Below are positions 42,885-51,356 of a stretch of DNA of 64,000 nucleotides, piece after piece. How positions within the stretch are numbered: the first letter of the stretch is position 1; every line of letters begins with the position of its first letter. Location: NCBI RefSeq assembly GCF_016863655.1, contig NZ_BOPH01000053.1, positions 124,001 to 188,000 on the forward strand. Direction: 5' to 3'. The position numbers were made by a program, and so were the translations under genes. This DNA is from Virgisporangium ochraceum (GTDB lineage Bacteria; Actinomycetota; Actinomycetes; Mycobacteriales; Micromonosporaceae). Below the pieces are notes generated by a model. The model searched no databases. It was not told the origin of the DNA and was given only the letters and a program-made list of their open reading frames with translations.

Positions 42885-43064
42885 GTGACGGAAGCTGTGA
42901 CCCGGCGGCGGTGGTCCGCGAAGCGGTGGCTGCTCGTGGCGGCGCTCGGCCTGGTCGGCCTGCTCGCGGTGCTCGTCGGTGTCGCCCTACTCGCCGACGG
43001 CACCGACGCGCCGTGCAGCTGCTCCCCGATCCCGTCACCCACCGCCGCGTCCTCGGCGGCGTGA
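42885..43064 (+). CDS. Small single-span membrane or exported protein (59 aa)
   Basis: Starts at GTG 42885 and reads MTEAVTRRRWSAKRWLLV, a hydrophobic span (LLVAALGLVGLLAVLVGVAL, ~16-36) after a basic N-terminus, then a short external tail with two Cys (APCSCSPIPSPTA). Topology and the tail style resemble small actinobacterial exported proteins. It faces away from the chitinase gene across the dre region. No family recognised; coding is supported by topology and G/C-ending codons only. Confidence 0.55.
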   Translation: MTEAVTRRRWSAKRWLLVAALGLVGLLAVLVGVALLADGTDAPCSCSPIPSPTAASSAA

Positions 43065-43240
43065 ATCCCCCGTTTCAGAAACACGTAAGCGCCATTTGAT
43101 CATCGGCTAAGTGATCACGGAGCGGTCCACACGTACGGTGATCAGGTGCCACGGCGGCGAACGGGGGGCCGCGGACCGGCACAGGCAAGCCCTCACCCGC
43201 GCCTGCGCCCGCCGTGGCGCCCCCGCGCGACCGCGGACCC

Positions 43241-43270
43241 GCCGCCGCTGAACCCCTCCTCAGCGGCGGC
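43241..43270 (-). terminator. Hairpin after the tex gene
   Basis: GCCGCCGCTGA 43241-43251 and TCAGCGGCGGC 43260-43270 pair perfectly (11 bp, 8-base loop), 25 bases beyond the tex stop. The remaining ~170 bases up to the 59-aa gene show no gene. Confidence 0.6.
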
Positions 43271-43294
43271 TCCGCGCGTTCAGGGAGCTCCGGT

Positions 43295-46213
43295 CTAGCG
43301 GCGGCCGCCGCCGTCGCCGTCGAGCAGACCGGCGCGCCGCAGGGCGTCGGCCATCGCGTCGTTCTGGATGCTGCCCGGGCGGGGACCCCGGCCACCGTCA
43401 CGGCGGCCACCGTCACGACCACCGTCACGACCGGCGTCCCGGCCGTCGCGGCCCCGTCCACCGTCGCGGCCCGCGTCGCGTCCGCGCCCGTCGCGACCGG
43501 CCCCGTCACGACCGGCTCCGTCACGACCGGCTCCGTCACGACCGGAACCACCGCGGGCACCGTCACGCCCGCCGTCGCGTCCACCCCGGGCCGCCGCGTC
43601 GCGACCACCGTCACGGCCGCGACCACCGGCACCACCGCGGTCGCCCGCGCCGCGGTCGCCCGCGCCGCGGTCGCCCGCGCCGCGCTCGCGGCCGCCGGCA
43701 GCGGACCCACCAGCAGCGGACCCACCAGCAGCGGACCCACCAGCAGCGGACCCACCAGCGGAGTCCCGCGCACCCGCGCCGTCGCGCCGAGCGCCCGCGC
43801 CGGCAGAACCCGCGCCAGCGGAACCCGCGCCGTCGCGGCGTCCGGTGCCGGGCCCGCCCGGTCCACCGGGACGCCCGCCCGGACCACGGTTGCGACCGCC
43901 CGCACCACCATCGCGGGCGCCACCCGGGCCGCCGTCGCGCGCGCTGCCCGGTCCGCCCTCACGCGCACCGCCCGGACCGCGCTGACCGCCGCGACCGCGC
44001 TGGGCCGGTGCGGCCGCGTCGGCCGTGGCCTCGTCGTCGACGCGCAGGGTCAGCGAGATGCGCTTGCGGGCGGCGTCGACCTCGAGCACCTTCACCCGCA
44101 CGATGTCGCCGGGCTTCGCCACGTCACGCGGGTCGCGGACGAACGTGCGCGACATCGCCGACACGTGCACGAGCCCGTCCTGGTGCACACCGACGTCGAC
44201 GAACGCGCCGAACGCCGCCACGTTGGTGACGACGCCCTCGAGCAGCATGCCCGGCGTCAGGTCGTCGAGCTTCTCGACACCCTCGGCGAACACCGCGGTC
44301 TTGAACGCCGGCCGCGGGTCGCGGCCCGGCTTCTCGAGCTCCTTCAGGATGTCGGTGACCGTCGGCAGCCCGAACGTGTCGTCGACGAACTCGGTCGGCG
44401 CGAGCGTGCGCAGCACGGCCGTGTTGCCGATGAGCGTGCGCAGGTCGCTGCCGGTGGACTCGATGATGCGCCGCACCACCGGGTACGACTCCGGGTGCAC
44501 CGCCGACGCGTCGAGCGGGTCGTCGCCGTTGGGGATGCGCAGGAAGCCCGCGCACTGCTCGAACGCCTTCGGGCCGAGCCGCGCCACCTCCTTCAGAGCC
44601 GAACGCGACCGGAACGGCCCGTTCTGGTCGCGGTGGTTCACGATGCTCTGCGCGAGCGTGCCGCCGATGCCCGACACGCGGGTGAGCAGCGGCGCCGAGG
44701 CGGTGTTCACGTCGACGCCGACGCCGTTCACGCAGTCCTCGACCACCGCGTCGAGCGACCGGGACAGCTTCGCCTCGGCGAGGTCGTGCTGGTACTGGCC
44801 GACGCCGATCGACTTCGGGTCGATCTTGACGAGCTCCGCCAGCGGGTCCTGGAGCCGCCGTGCGATCGACACCGCGCCGCGCAGCGACACGTCGAGCCCG
44901 GGCAGCTCCTGCGACGCGTACGCCGACGCGGAGTACACCGACGCGCCGGCCTCCGACACGACGACCTTCGTCATCCCCTGGTCGGGCAGCAGCTTCACCA
45001 GCTCGCCGGCCAGCTTGTCGGTCTCGCGCGACGCCGTGCCGTTGCCGATCGCGATCAGGTCGACGTTGAACGCGACCGCCAGCCGCGCCAGCTTCTCCAG
45101 CGACTCGTCCCACCGCCGCGCGGGCGGGTGCGGGTAGACCGTGTCGGTGGCGACCACCTTGCCGGTGCCGTCGACCACCGCGACCTTCACACCGGTACGC
45201 AGTCCGGGGTCGAGGCCCATGGTGGGACGCGTGCCGGCCGGCGCCGCCAGCAGCAGGTCACGCAGGTTGGTGGCGAAGACGCGCACCGCCTCGTCCTCCG
45301 CCTGCTGCCACAGCCGCGACCGCAGGTCGATGCCCAGGTGCACGAGGATGCGGGTGCGCCAGGCCCAGCGGACCGTGTCGAGCAGCCACTTGTCGCCCGG
45401 CCGGCCCTGCTCGGAGACGTTGAAGTAGGTGGCGATGCGCCGCTCGAACCAGTTGGGGCCGGCCGCCATCGCCGCGACGGGGTCGTCGACGATCTCCGGC
45501 TCCATGATCAGGTCGAGGATCTCCTCCTTCTCACCGCGGAACGCGGCGAGGATGCGGTGCGACGGCAGGCGGGTGAACGGCTCGGCGTAGTCGAAGTAGT
45601 CGGAGAACTTCGCGCCGGCCTCCTCCTTGCCCTCGCGCACGCGGGAGGTGAGCCGGCCCCGCTCCCACATCTGCTCACGCAGCTCGCCGATGAGGTCGGC
45701 CTCCTCGGCAAACCGCTCCACGAGGATGAACCGGGCGCCTTCCAGGGCCGCCGCGGCGTCGGCCACCCCGCGCTCCTTGGAGACGTACTCGAGAGCGGCC
45801 GTCGGGGGGTCCAGGGAGGGATCCGCCAGGAGGGCGTCGGCCAGCGGCTCCAGCCCGGCCTCCCGGGCGATCATCGCCCGGGTGCGCCGCTTCGGCTTGT
45901 ACGGCAGGTAGATGTCCTCGAGGCGGGCCTTCGAGTCGGCCGCGAGGATCTGCGCCTGCAGCTCGTCGTCGAGCTTGCCCTGGCCGCGGATCGACTCCAG
46001 GATCGCGGCCCGCCGCTCGTCGAGCTCGCGCAGGTACCGCAGCCGCTCCTCGAGCGTGCGCAGCTGCGCGTCGTCGAGGCTGCCGGTCACTTCCTTGCGG
46101 TACCGCGCGATGAACGGGACCGTGGACCCCTCGTCGAGGAGACCGACAGCCGCACGCACCTGGTTCTCGCGGACACCGATCTCCTCGGCGATCCGCTGCT
46201 CGATGGAAAGCAC
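43295..46213 (-). CDS. tex: Tex-family S1 RNA-binding transcription accessory protein with long Gly/Arg/Asp-rich tail
   Basis: 972 residues, about 200 more than usual Tex proteins. Order: N-terminal helical domain (EQRIAEEIGVRENQVRAAVG, VPFIARYRKEVTGSLDD), YqgF/RuvX-like nuclease fold (TMGLDPGLRTGVKVAVVD, IAIGNGTASRETDKLAGEL), HhH motifs (DVNTASAPLLTRVSGIGG) and the S1 domain (~651-721: LEGVVTNVAAFGAFVDVG). From ~735 to ~945 the protein is low-complexity with tandem SAAGGSAAGG, RGAGDRGAGD and GRDGAGRDGA blocks, then ends in a distinct helix (IQNDAMADALRRAGLLDG). Tex binds nucleic acids and transcription complexes; the tail is probably disordered. ATG 46213. It separates the chitinase from ngcG. 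Confidence 0.93.
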   Translation of the reverse strand: MLSIEQRIAEEIGVRENQVRAAVGLLDEGSTVPFIARYRKEVTGSLDDAQLRTLEERLRYLRELDERRAAILESIRGQGKLDDELQAQILAADSKARLEDIYLPYKPKRRTRAMIAREAGLEPLADALLADPSLDPPTAALEYVSKERGVADAAAALEGARFILVERFAEEADLIGELREQMWERGRLTSRVREGKEEAGAKFSDYFDYAEPFTRLPSHRILAAFRGEKEEILDLIMEPEIVDDPVAAMAAGPNWFERRIATYFNVSEQGRPGDKWLLDTVRWAWRTRILVHLGIDLRSRLWQQAEDEAVRVFATNLRDLLLAAPAGTRPTMGLDPGLRTGVKVAVVDGTGKVVATDTVYPHPPARRWDESLEKLARLAVAFNVDLIAIGNGTASRETDKLAGELVKLLPDQGMTKVVVSEAGASVYSASAYASQELPGLDVSLRGAVSIARRLQDPLAELVKIDPKSIGVGQYQHDLAEAKLSRSLDAVVEDCVNGVGVDVNTASAPLLTRVSGIGGTLAQSIVNHRDQNGPFRSRSALKEVARLGPKAFEQCAGFLRIPNGDDPLDASAVHPESYPVVRRIIESTGSDLRTLIGNTAVLRTLAPTEFVDDTFGLPTVTDILKELEKPGRDPRPAFKTAVFAEGVEKLDDLTPGMLLEGVVTNVAAFGAFVDVGVHQDGLVHVSAMSRTFVRDPRDVAKPGDIVRVKVLEVDAARKRISLTLRVDDEATADAAAPAQRGRGGQRGPGGAREGGPGSARDGGPGGARDGGAGGRNRGPGGRPGGPGGPGTGRRDGAGSAGAGSAGAGARRDGAGARDSAGGSAAGGSAAGGSAAGGSAAGGRERGAGDRGAGDRGAGDRGGAGGRGRDGGRDAAARGGRDGGRDGARGGSGRDGAGRDGAGRDGAGRDGRGRDAGRDGGRGRDGRDAGRDGGRDGGRRDGGRGPRPGSIQNDAMADALRRAGLLDGDGGGRR

Positions 46214-46259
46214 GGAGACATTCTGCCCGGTCAGGCCCCGGGCCCGGAACGCAGGAGGG

Positions 46260-47204
46260 TTACTTCACCGCACCGGCGGTGAGACCCGCCTGGATCTGGC
46301 GCTGGAAGAACGCGTACACGATGATCATCGGTAGGATCGACAGGGTGAGCGCCGCGAACAGGGCGGCCCAGTCGGCCTCGTAGCCGGCGGCCACCGAGAT
46401 GCGGGCGATGCCCTGCGTGAGCAGGTACTTGTCGTCGCCGCCGTCGCCCTGCATGAGGGTCACCGGCAGGATGTACTGGTTCCACTGCCCGATGATGTTG
46501 AAGATCGTGATGCTGATCAGACCGGGCTTGGCCATGGGCAGCATCACGCTGAAGAACGTGCGCGTGTGCGACGCGCCGTCCATCATCGCCGCCTCGGCCA
46601 CCGAGCCCGGCAGCGTCTTGAAGAACGCCGCCAGGAAGAACACGGTGAACGGCAGCGAGTACGCGATGTAGACGAGGATCAGGCCCCCGAACGTGTTCAG
46701 CCCGAGGAACGGGATCGACTGTCCGATGTTGCGCACGATGAGGAACAGCGGCACGAGCGCGAGGAACACCGGGAACGCGAGACCCGAGACGAACAGGTAG
46801 TAGATGAACCGGTTACCGAAGAACCTGTACCGGGCCAGCACGTAGGCGGCCATCGACCCGAACACCATCGTGCCGGTCGTGCTCAGCGCCACCACGACCA
46901 CGCTGTTGAGGAAGTACCGCCCGATGTTCGCGTCGGTCCAGGCCCGCTTGAACGCGTCGAAGCCGAACGACTCCGGCAGCGAGAACGGGCTGTCGATGAA
47001 GATCTCGGTGTTCGTCTTGAACGCCGCCAGCATCGTCCACAGCAGCGGCGCGATCACCGCCACCGCCCAGACCGCCAGGGCGACGTGCGCCAGCGTCGAG
47101 AAGAAGCTGACCTCCTGCCGCACCGACTTCGGCCTGCGGGACCCGCGCCGCGTGTGGTGAGAAACATTCGCGCCGGTCGGTCGCCGGTCGAGACCTGTGG
47201 CCAT
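46260..47204 (-). CDS. ngcG: N-acetylglucosamine/chitobiose ABC transporter permease (NgcG-like)
   Basis: 314 residues with six spans and the EAA loop AEAAMMDGASHTRTFFSVML. The long basic N-terminus (HHTRRGSRRPKSVRQEV) is cytoplasmic. Third gene of the ngcEFG operon, 16 bases after ngcF. The gene-symbol assignment rests mainly on the binding protein and the family order. Confidence 0.85.
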   Translation of the reverse strand: MATGLDRRPTGANVSHHTRRGSRRPKSVRQEVSFFSTLAHVALAVWAVAVIAPLLWTMLAAFKTNTEIFIDSPFSLPESFGFDAFKRAWTDANIGRYFLNSVVVVALSTTGTMVFGSMAAYVLARYRFFGNRFIYYLFVSGLAFPVFLALVPLFLIVRNIGQSIPFLGLNTFGGLILVYIAYSLPFTVFFLAAFFKTLPGSVAEAAMMDGASHTRTFFSVMLPMAKPGLISITIFNIIGQWNQYILPVTLMQGDGGDDKYLLTQGIARISVAAGYEADWAALFAALTLSILPMIIVYAFFQRQIQAGLTAGAVK

Positions 47205-47220
47205 CAGCTTGCCGTCCCGT

Positions 47221-48132
47221 TCACAGCTCGATCGTCTCGCGACGGGTCACCCGCAGGGTGAGCGCCGCGAAGGTCAGCGTCAGGAAGAACAGCGCCACAC
47301 CCATCGCGGAGGCGTAGCCCATCTGGTACTCCCGGAACGCGCTCTTGTAGATCTCCATCCCGAGGACCGTCGTGGCGTTGTCCGGTCCGCCCTCGTCGAC
47401 CGAGAGCACCTGGACGATCGCGAACGCGTCGAACGCCGCGATGCCGAGGTACACCCAGGCCACCTGCAGGGTGTCCCACAGCAGTGGGAGGGTCACCCGG
47501 AAGAACAGGCTGAACCGGCTGGCGCCGTCGATCATCGCGGCCTCGAGGATCTCCTTCGGCACCGACGCCATGCCGGCGGAGAACAGCACGACGTAGAACC
47601 CGACGGCCTGCCAGACGAGCACCGCGATGATCGCGTACAGCGCGATGTTCTTGTCTGCCATGAACAGGATGGGGTCGACGCCGACCCCGCCCAGCATGCC
47701 GTTGAGCAGGCCGCTCTCGTCGGGCGCGTACACCCGCCCGAAGATGACGCCGACGATGACGACGGCGAGGAGCTGGGGGAAGAAGAACACCAGCCGGTAG
47801 AACTTCGACCCCCAGATCCCACGCATCTCGCCACCGCGGCTGCCGCCCCCCACGTTCAACATGAACGCGAAGAACAGCGCGATGAGGATCGTGACCAGTG
47901 GCATGACGACGAGCAGGATCCCGTGGTGCCCGACCGCGCTCCAGAACGTGTCGTCCCTGAGTAGACGTTCGAAGTTCTCGAGCCCGACGTACTTCACGTT
48001 GGGGCTCACCCCGCGCCAGTTCGTCATCGCCAGGTTGAAGGCCTGGACGTACGGGACGATGACGTACGTGACGTAGAGCGTTACCGGGACGAACAGGAAC
48101 CCGATGACGAAGGGATACTTGCCGCGCCGCAT
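47221..48132 (-). CDS. ngcF: N-acetylglucosamine/chitobiose ABC transporter permease (NgcF-like)
   Basis: 303 residues, six spans, EAA loop LEAAMIDGASRFSLFFRVTL. It begins 15 bases after the ngcE stop (ATG 48132) and precedes ngcG by 16 bases. As in other CUT1 importers of actinobacteria no ATPase gene follows, so a shared MsiK-like ATPase must act. Confidence 0.86.
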   Translation of the reverse strand: MRRGKYPFVIGFLFVPVTLYVTYVIVPYVQAFNLAMTNWRGVSPNVKYVGLENFERLLRDDTFWSAVGHHGILLVVMPLVTILIALFFAFMLNVGGGSRGGEMRGIWGSKFYRLVFFFPQLLAVVIVGVIFGRVYAPDESGLLNGMLGGVGVDPILFMADKNIALYAIIAVLVWQAVGFYVVLFSAGMASVPKEILEAAMIDGASRFSLFFRVTLPLLWDTLQVAWVYLGIAAFDAFAIVQVLSVDEGGPDNATTVLGMEIYKSAFREYQMGYASAMGVALFFLTLTFAALTLRVTRRETIEL

Positions 48133-48147
48133 GCGGTCACTCCAGAT

Positions 48148-49578
48148 TCAGCGCTTGAACTTCTGGATGGAAGAGTCGTTCTTGACCTCGTCGGCGACCT
48201 TCTGCATCCGGTCGCAGAACTTGTCAGCCGTACCACCGTTGAACATCAGCTCGTTGGTGGCGGCGCGGCACTCGTCGTCCAGCTTCTTGTACCACGAGTC
48301 CCACCGGAACGAGAACGCGTTGTCGCCGGCGGCCTTCGTGAGCTCCTGGGCGCTGGTGAACCCGGGCGAGATCGTCAGGCCGTCGGCCGCGCCCTTGACC
48401 ACGGTCGCCACCTTGGTGAGCTCGGTGAAGCCGCGCGCGCCCTCCTTGGAGAGCATGTGCCGCAGGTACTCCATGCCGCCGCGCGGGTTCTTGCCCTTGG
48501 CCGAGGCGAAGTACATCTCGCCGGCCGCGGCGTAGATCGCGGTGTTCGGCAGCTTGTCCGACCCGGTGACGCTCGGGACCGGCATGACCGCGTACTTGAA
48601 CGTGGGCGGGGTCTCCTTGGCCTGCTCGTTCTCCAGCCACGACCCGCTCGGGTAGAACCCGACCTTGCTCTGGTTCTGCTGCAGCTGCACCTCGGTGTGC
48701 TTCTGGCCGAGGTTGGCCTTGTTCATGTACTTGGCGCCGATCTCGGCCCACGCGGTGGCGGCCTGCTTCACGGCGTCGGACTTCCACGCGTTCGGCTCGA
48801 GGTTGTCGATGTTCTTGAGAACGTCGGCCCCGCCGATCTTCGCGGCGCTGGTGAGGATCACCAGGTACTGGTAGTACGCGGCGTTCGCACCGGCGTACGC
48901 GTACGGCGTGATGCCCTGCGCCTTCATCTTGTCGAGCAGCGCGGTGAAATCGGCCCACGTCTTGGCCGGCGCCCAGTTGTTCTTCTTGAACAGCTCGCTG
49001 TCGTACCAGAGGCCGAACACGGTGTAGGCGTACTGCAGCACGTACGGCTTGCCGTTGAACGTGCCCTGCTCGATGGTGCCGGGCAGCAGCGTGTCCTTGA
49101 CCTTGCCGCCACCGCCGAGCGCCTCCGCCTCGAAAAGGTCGGTGAGGTCCGCGGCCTGGCCCTCCGCCACCAGCGCGCCCATGTCCATGAGCTTCGAGCC
49201 GGCGTTGTTCACCATGTCCGGCGGGTTGCCACCGGCGAACCGCGGCTGCACGACGGTGGAGATCTCCTCCGCCTGCGAGAACTTCACGTTCGCCTTGGGG
49301 AACGACTTCTTGTACGACGGGATGTGCACGTCGGTGGCGTACTTGGTGCCCAGGCCGCCGTTGAAGATGACGACCTCGAGCTCGGCGTCCTCCTTGACCC
49401 CCAGGGGGTTGGCGGCGGTCTTCTCGCCTTCGGCCTGGTCGCCGCCGTCGTCGTCGTTGCTGCCGAGGCAGCCGCTCAGCAGGCCGACGCCGGGAACGGC
49501 GAGCAGGCCCGCGGCGGCGGTGCGACCGAGCAGCTTCCGCCGGTCGACACCCGTGCCGGGTTCAGGGGTTTCGGACAT
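48148..49578 (-). CDS. ngcE: N-acetylglucosamine/chitobiose-binding lipoprotein (NgcE-like)
   Basis: 476 residues. The N-terminus DRRKLLGRTAAAGLLAVPGV is a Tat signal ending in lipobox LLSGCLGSN. The start of the mature region, NPLGVKEDAELEVVIFNGGL, with FAGGNPPDMVNNAGSKLMDMG, NIDNLEPNAWKS and GSWLENEQAKETPPTFKYAV, closely resembles Streptomyces NgcE, the high-affinity GlcNAc/diacetylchitobiose binder. ATG 49578 follows GAGGAG. It opens the ngcEFG transporter operon, 57 bases downstream of the RpiR gene on the same strand. Confidence 0.93.
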   Translation of the reverse strand: MSETPEPGTGVDRRKLLGRTAAAGLLAVPGVGLLSGCLGSNDDDGGDQAEGEKTAANPLGVKEDAELEVVIFNGGLGTKYATDVHIPSYKKSFPKANVKFSQAEEISTVVQPRFAGGNPPDMVNNAGSKLMDMGALVAEGQAADLTDLFEAEALGGGGKVKDTLLPGTIEQGTFNGKPYVLQYAYTVFGLWYDSELFKKNNWAPAKTWADFTALLDKMKAQGITPYAYAGANAAYYQYLVILTSAAKIGGADVLKNIDNLEPNAWKSDAVKQAATAWAEIGAKYMNKANLGQKHTEVQLQQNQSKVGFYPSGSWLENEQAKETPPTFKYAVMPVPSVTGSDKLPNTAIYAAAGEMYFASAKGKNPRGGMEYLRHMLSKEGARGFTELTKVATVVKGAADGLTISPGFTSAQELTKAAGDNAFSFRWDSWYKKLDDECRAATNELMFNGGTADKFCDRMQKVADEVKNDSSIQKFKR

Positions 49579-49635
49579 GGTGGGTCTCCTCGACTCGTGT
49601 TGCTCGCACCGGGGACTGAAACAGCTCGGTTGGAT

Positions 49636-50619
49636 TCAGGAAGGTGTGGTGAAACGGGAGTCCTGGGACTCCCGGGCCGTCTTGTGCCCGGCGACCGCCT
49701 TGGCGGTGCGCTGGAAGGCGGCGTGCGCGCGGTCGTGCGTGCGTTGGGCGACCGCGATGTACAGAAGGTCCAGCACCACCAGCTGCGGGTGCCGGGCCGA
49801 GAGCGCGTCGGGCCGGAAGGTGGTGGCCTGAGACGCGGTGAGCAGGATGATGTCGGCGACCTCCGCCAGTGGCGCGCGGGGGAAGCTGGTGAGTGCGATG
49901 GTGGTGGCGCCGTGGCTGCCGGCCTCGGCGAGCATCTCGATGGTCTCCCGGGTCTGGCCGCTGTGCGACACCCCGAGAGCCACGTCGCCCGCCTTGAGCA
50001 GGGCGGCGCTGGCCAGTCCGTTGTGGACGTCGGTCCACGCCCACGCCGCGACGCCGATGCGGTGCAGCGAGAACTGCATCTCGCCGCCGACCAGCGCGCT
50101 GCCGCTGGCGCCGTAGATGTCCACGCGGGACGCCGCGGCGATCGCGGCGGCCGCCTTCTCGACCTCGGCCAGGTCGAGCAGCGCGGCGGTGTCGTTCATG
50201 GCCTGCGTGTCGGCCGCCATGATCTGGCCCAGCACCCGCGAGAGCGGGTCGGTCGGCTGGATCTCCCGGCCGATGTCGACCGTCCAGCCGGCCCGGCGGG
50301 TCATCCGACCGGTCTCGGCGGCGATGCCGAGCCGCAGGTCGGCGTAACCCTCGAAGTCCATCGCGCGGCAGAACCGCGTGATGGTGGCCGGTGAGGTTCC
50401 GCTACGCTCCGCCAACTCCACGATGGTCGCCCGGGCGGCGCCGGCGGGGTCGCTGAGAATGTTTTCCGCGACCCGCTGGAGGGCGCCCGTGAACTCCGGT
50501 AACTTGGCCCGGACCCGGGCCAGCACGCTGTCCCGGGCCCCGAACGAGCCATCCGCGGTCGACCCGTCGACCAACGCCGTCCTGGCGGTGGTGACCTGGT
50601 CTGCTTCGGGCTCGATCAT
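49636..50619 (-). CDS. RpiR/MurR-family transcriptional regulator
   Basis: 327 residues. The N-terminal HTH_6 domain (FTGALQRVAENILSDPAGAA, VELAERSGTSPATITRFCRA) is followed by a SIS ligand domain (VDIYGASGSALVGGEMQF, GVSHSGQTRETIEML) that should sense a phosphosugar such as MurNAc-6-P or GlcNAc-6-P. Lying directly upstream of ngcEFG on the same strand, and in the same region as murQ, it is likely to control uptake together with the DasR-like protein. ATG 50619. Confidence 0.92.
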   Translation of the reverse strand: MIEPEADQVTTARTALVDGSTADGSFGARDSVLARVRAKLPEFTGALQRVAENILSDPAGAARATIVELAERSGTSPATITRFCRAMDFEGYADLRLGIAAETGRMTRRAGWTVDIGREIQPTDPLSRVLGQIMAADTQAMNDTAALLDLAEVEKAAAAIAAASRVDIYGASGSALVGGEMQFSLHRIGVAAWAWTDVHNGLASAALLKAGDVALGVSHSGQTRETIEMLAEAGSHGATTIALTSFPRAPLAEVADIILLTASQATTFRPDALSARHPQLVVLDLLYIAVAQRTHDRAHAAFQRTAKAVAGHKTARESQDSRFTTPS

Positions 50620-50655
50620 CGGACCTCTTCACGGTGCGTTCATTCGGTGTTGTTG

Positions 50656-50669
50656 GTAAAAGTTCTTAC
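50656..50669. promoter_or_regulatory. Possible RpiR operator and promoter
   Basis: GTAAAAGTTCTTAC, an imperfect inverted repeat (GTAA/TTAC arms), in the AT-rich 136-base gap between the RpiR gene and the divergent nucleotidyltransferase. A TTGACA -35-like hexamer lies on the minus strand at 50689-50684. Confidence 0.4.
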
Positions 50670-50755
50670 TGAGAGCCCTCTCTTGTCAAGAACCCGGGCG
50701 AAGTTTTCACAACCGTTACCCGTGGGCACGCTCCCAAGGAGGTCTACTTAGGGCC

Positions 50756-51322
50756 ATGGAGCCAGCCGGACTACTGCTCGCCGCGGGCGGCGGCACCCGC
50801 TACGGAATGCCGAAGGCCCTGGTCAGCGACGGTGGAACGCTGTGGGTCGACCGGGCGCTCGGCGTGCTGCGCGACGGCGGGTGCGCCCCGCTGGTCGTCG
50901 TGATCGGCGCCGCGGCCGCGGAGGTCCGGGCGCAGGCCGACCTCGGCGACGCGATCATCGTCGAGAACACCGGCTGGGCCGACGGCATGGGCTCGTCGCT
51001 GCGCGCCGGCCTCGCCGCGCTCGGACCCACCGCCGCGCCCGCGGTCGTGGTGATGCTCGTCGACACGCCGGGCATCACGCCCGACGCGGTCCGCGCGGTC
51101 GGAACCCACGCCGCGCCGGGCGCGCTGGCGCTCGCCACCTACGGCGACCGCGACGGCCACCCCGTGCTCCTCGGGCGCGACCACTGGCCCGGCGTCGTCG
51201 AGCTCGCCACCGGCGACAGCGGCGCACGCGCCTACCTCCGCAACAATCCGGACACGGTCGTCCGGGTGCCCTGCGACCGGATCGCCGACGGGGCGGACGT
51301 CGACGCGCCCGGTCCGGCATGA
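50756..51322 (+). CDS. MobA/MocA-like nucleotidyltransferase
   Basis: 188 residues of the NTP_transf_3 family. The nucleotide-binding start is AGLLLAAGGGTRYGMPKAL (G-G-x-x-x-R/K pattern); ENTGWADGMGSSLRAGL and VVMLVDTPGITPDAVRA match molybdenum-cofactor cytidylyl/guanylyltransferases and related sugar-nucleotide enzymes. Substrate not assignable; no molybdoenzyme genes are nearby. ATG 50756. Divergent from the RpiR gene and followed 35 bases later by the PAP2-GT87 gene, with which it may share a transcript. Confidence 0.88.
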   Translation: MEPAGLLLAAGGGTRYGMPKALVSDGGTLWVDRALGVLRDGGCAPLVVVIGAAAAEVRAQADLGDAIIVENTGWADGMGSSLRAGLAALGPTAAPAVVVMLVDTPGITPDAVRAVGTHAAPGALALATYGDRDGHPVLLGRDHWPGVVELATGDSGARAYLRNNPDTVVRVPCDRIADGADVDAPGPA

Positions 51323-51356
51323 ACCCCAGCGTGCACACCCTCGCTACCCTGCCGAC

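Noticed and set aside
42733..43084. Minus-strand open frames between the chitinase and tex genes
   Set aside because: They run through the chitinase promoter and dre site; the plus-strand 59-aa frame has better topology and codon use.
43500..43760. Regular repeats suggestive of a CRISPR array
   Set aside because: They are in-frame tandem codon repeats of the Tex tail with no unique spacers.
43214..46282. Plus-strand open frame of about 1,000 codons over tex
   Set aside because: Antisense of the conserved Tex protein; the repetitive look comes from the Tex tail repeats read backwards.
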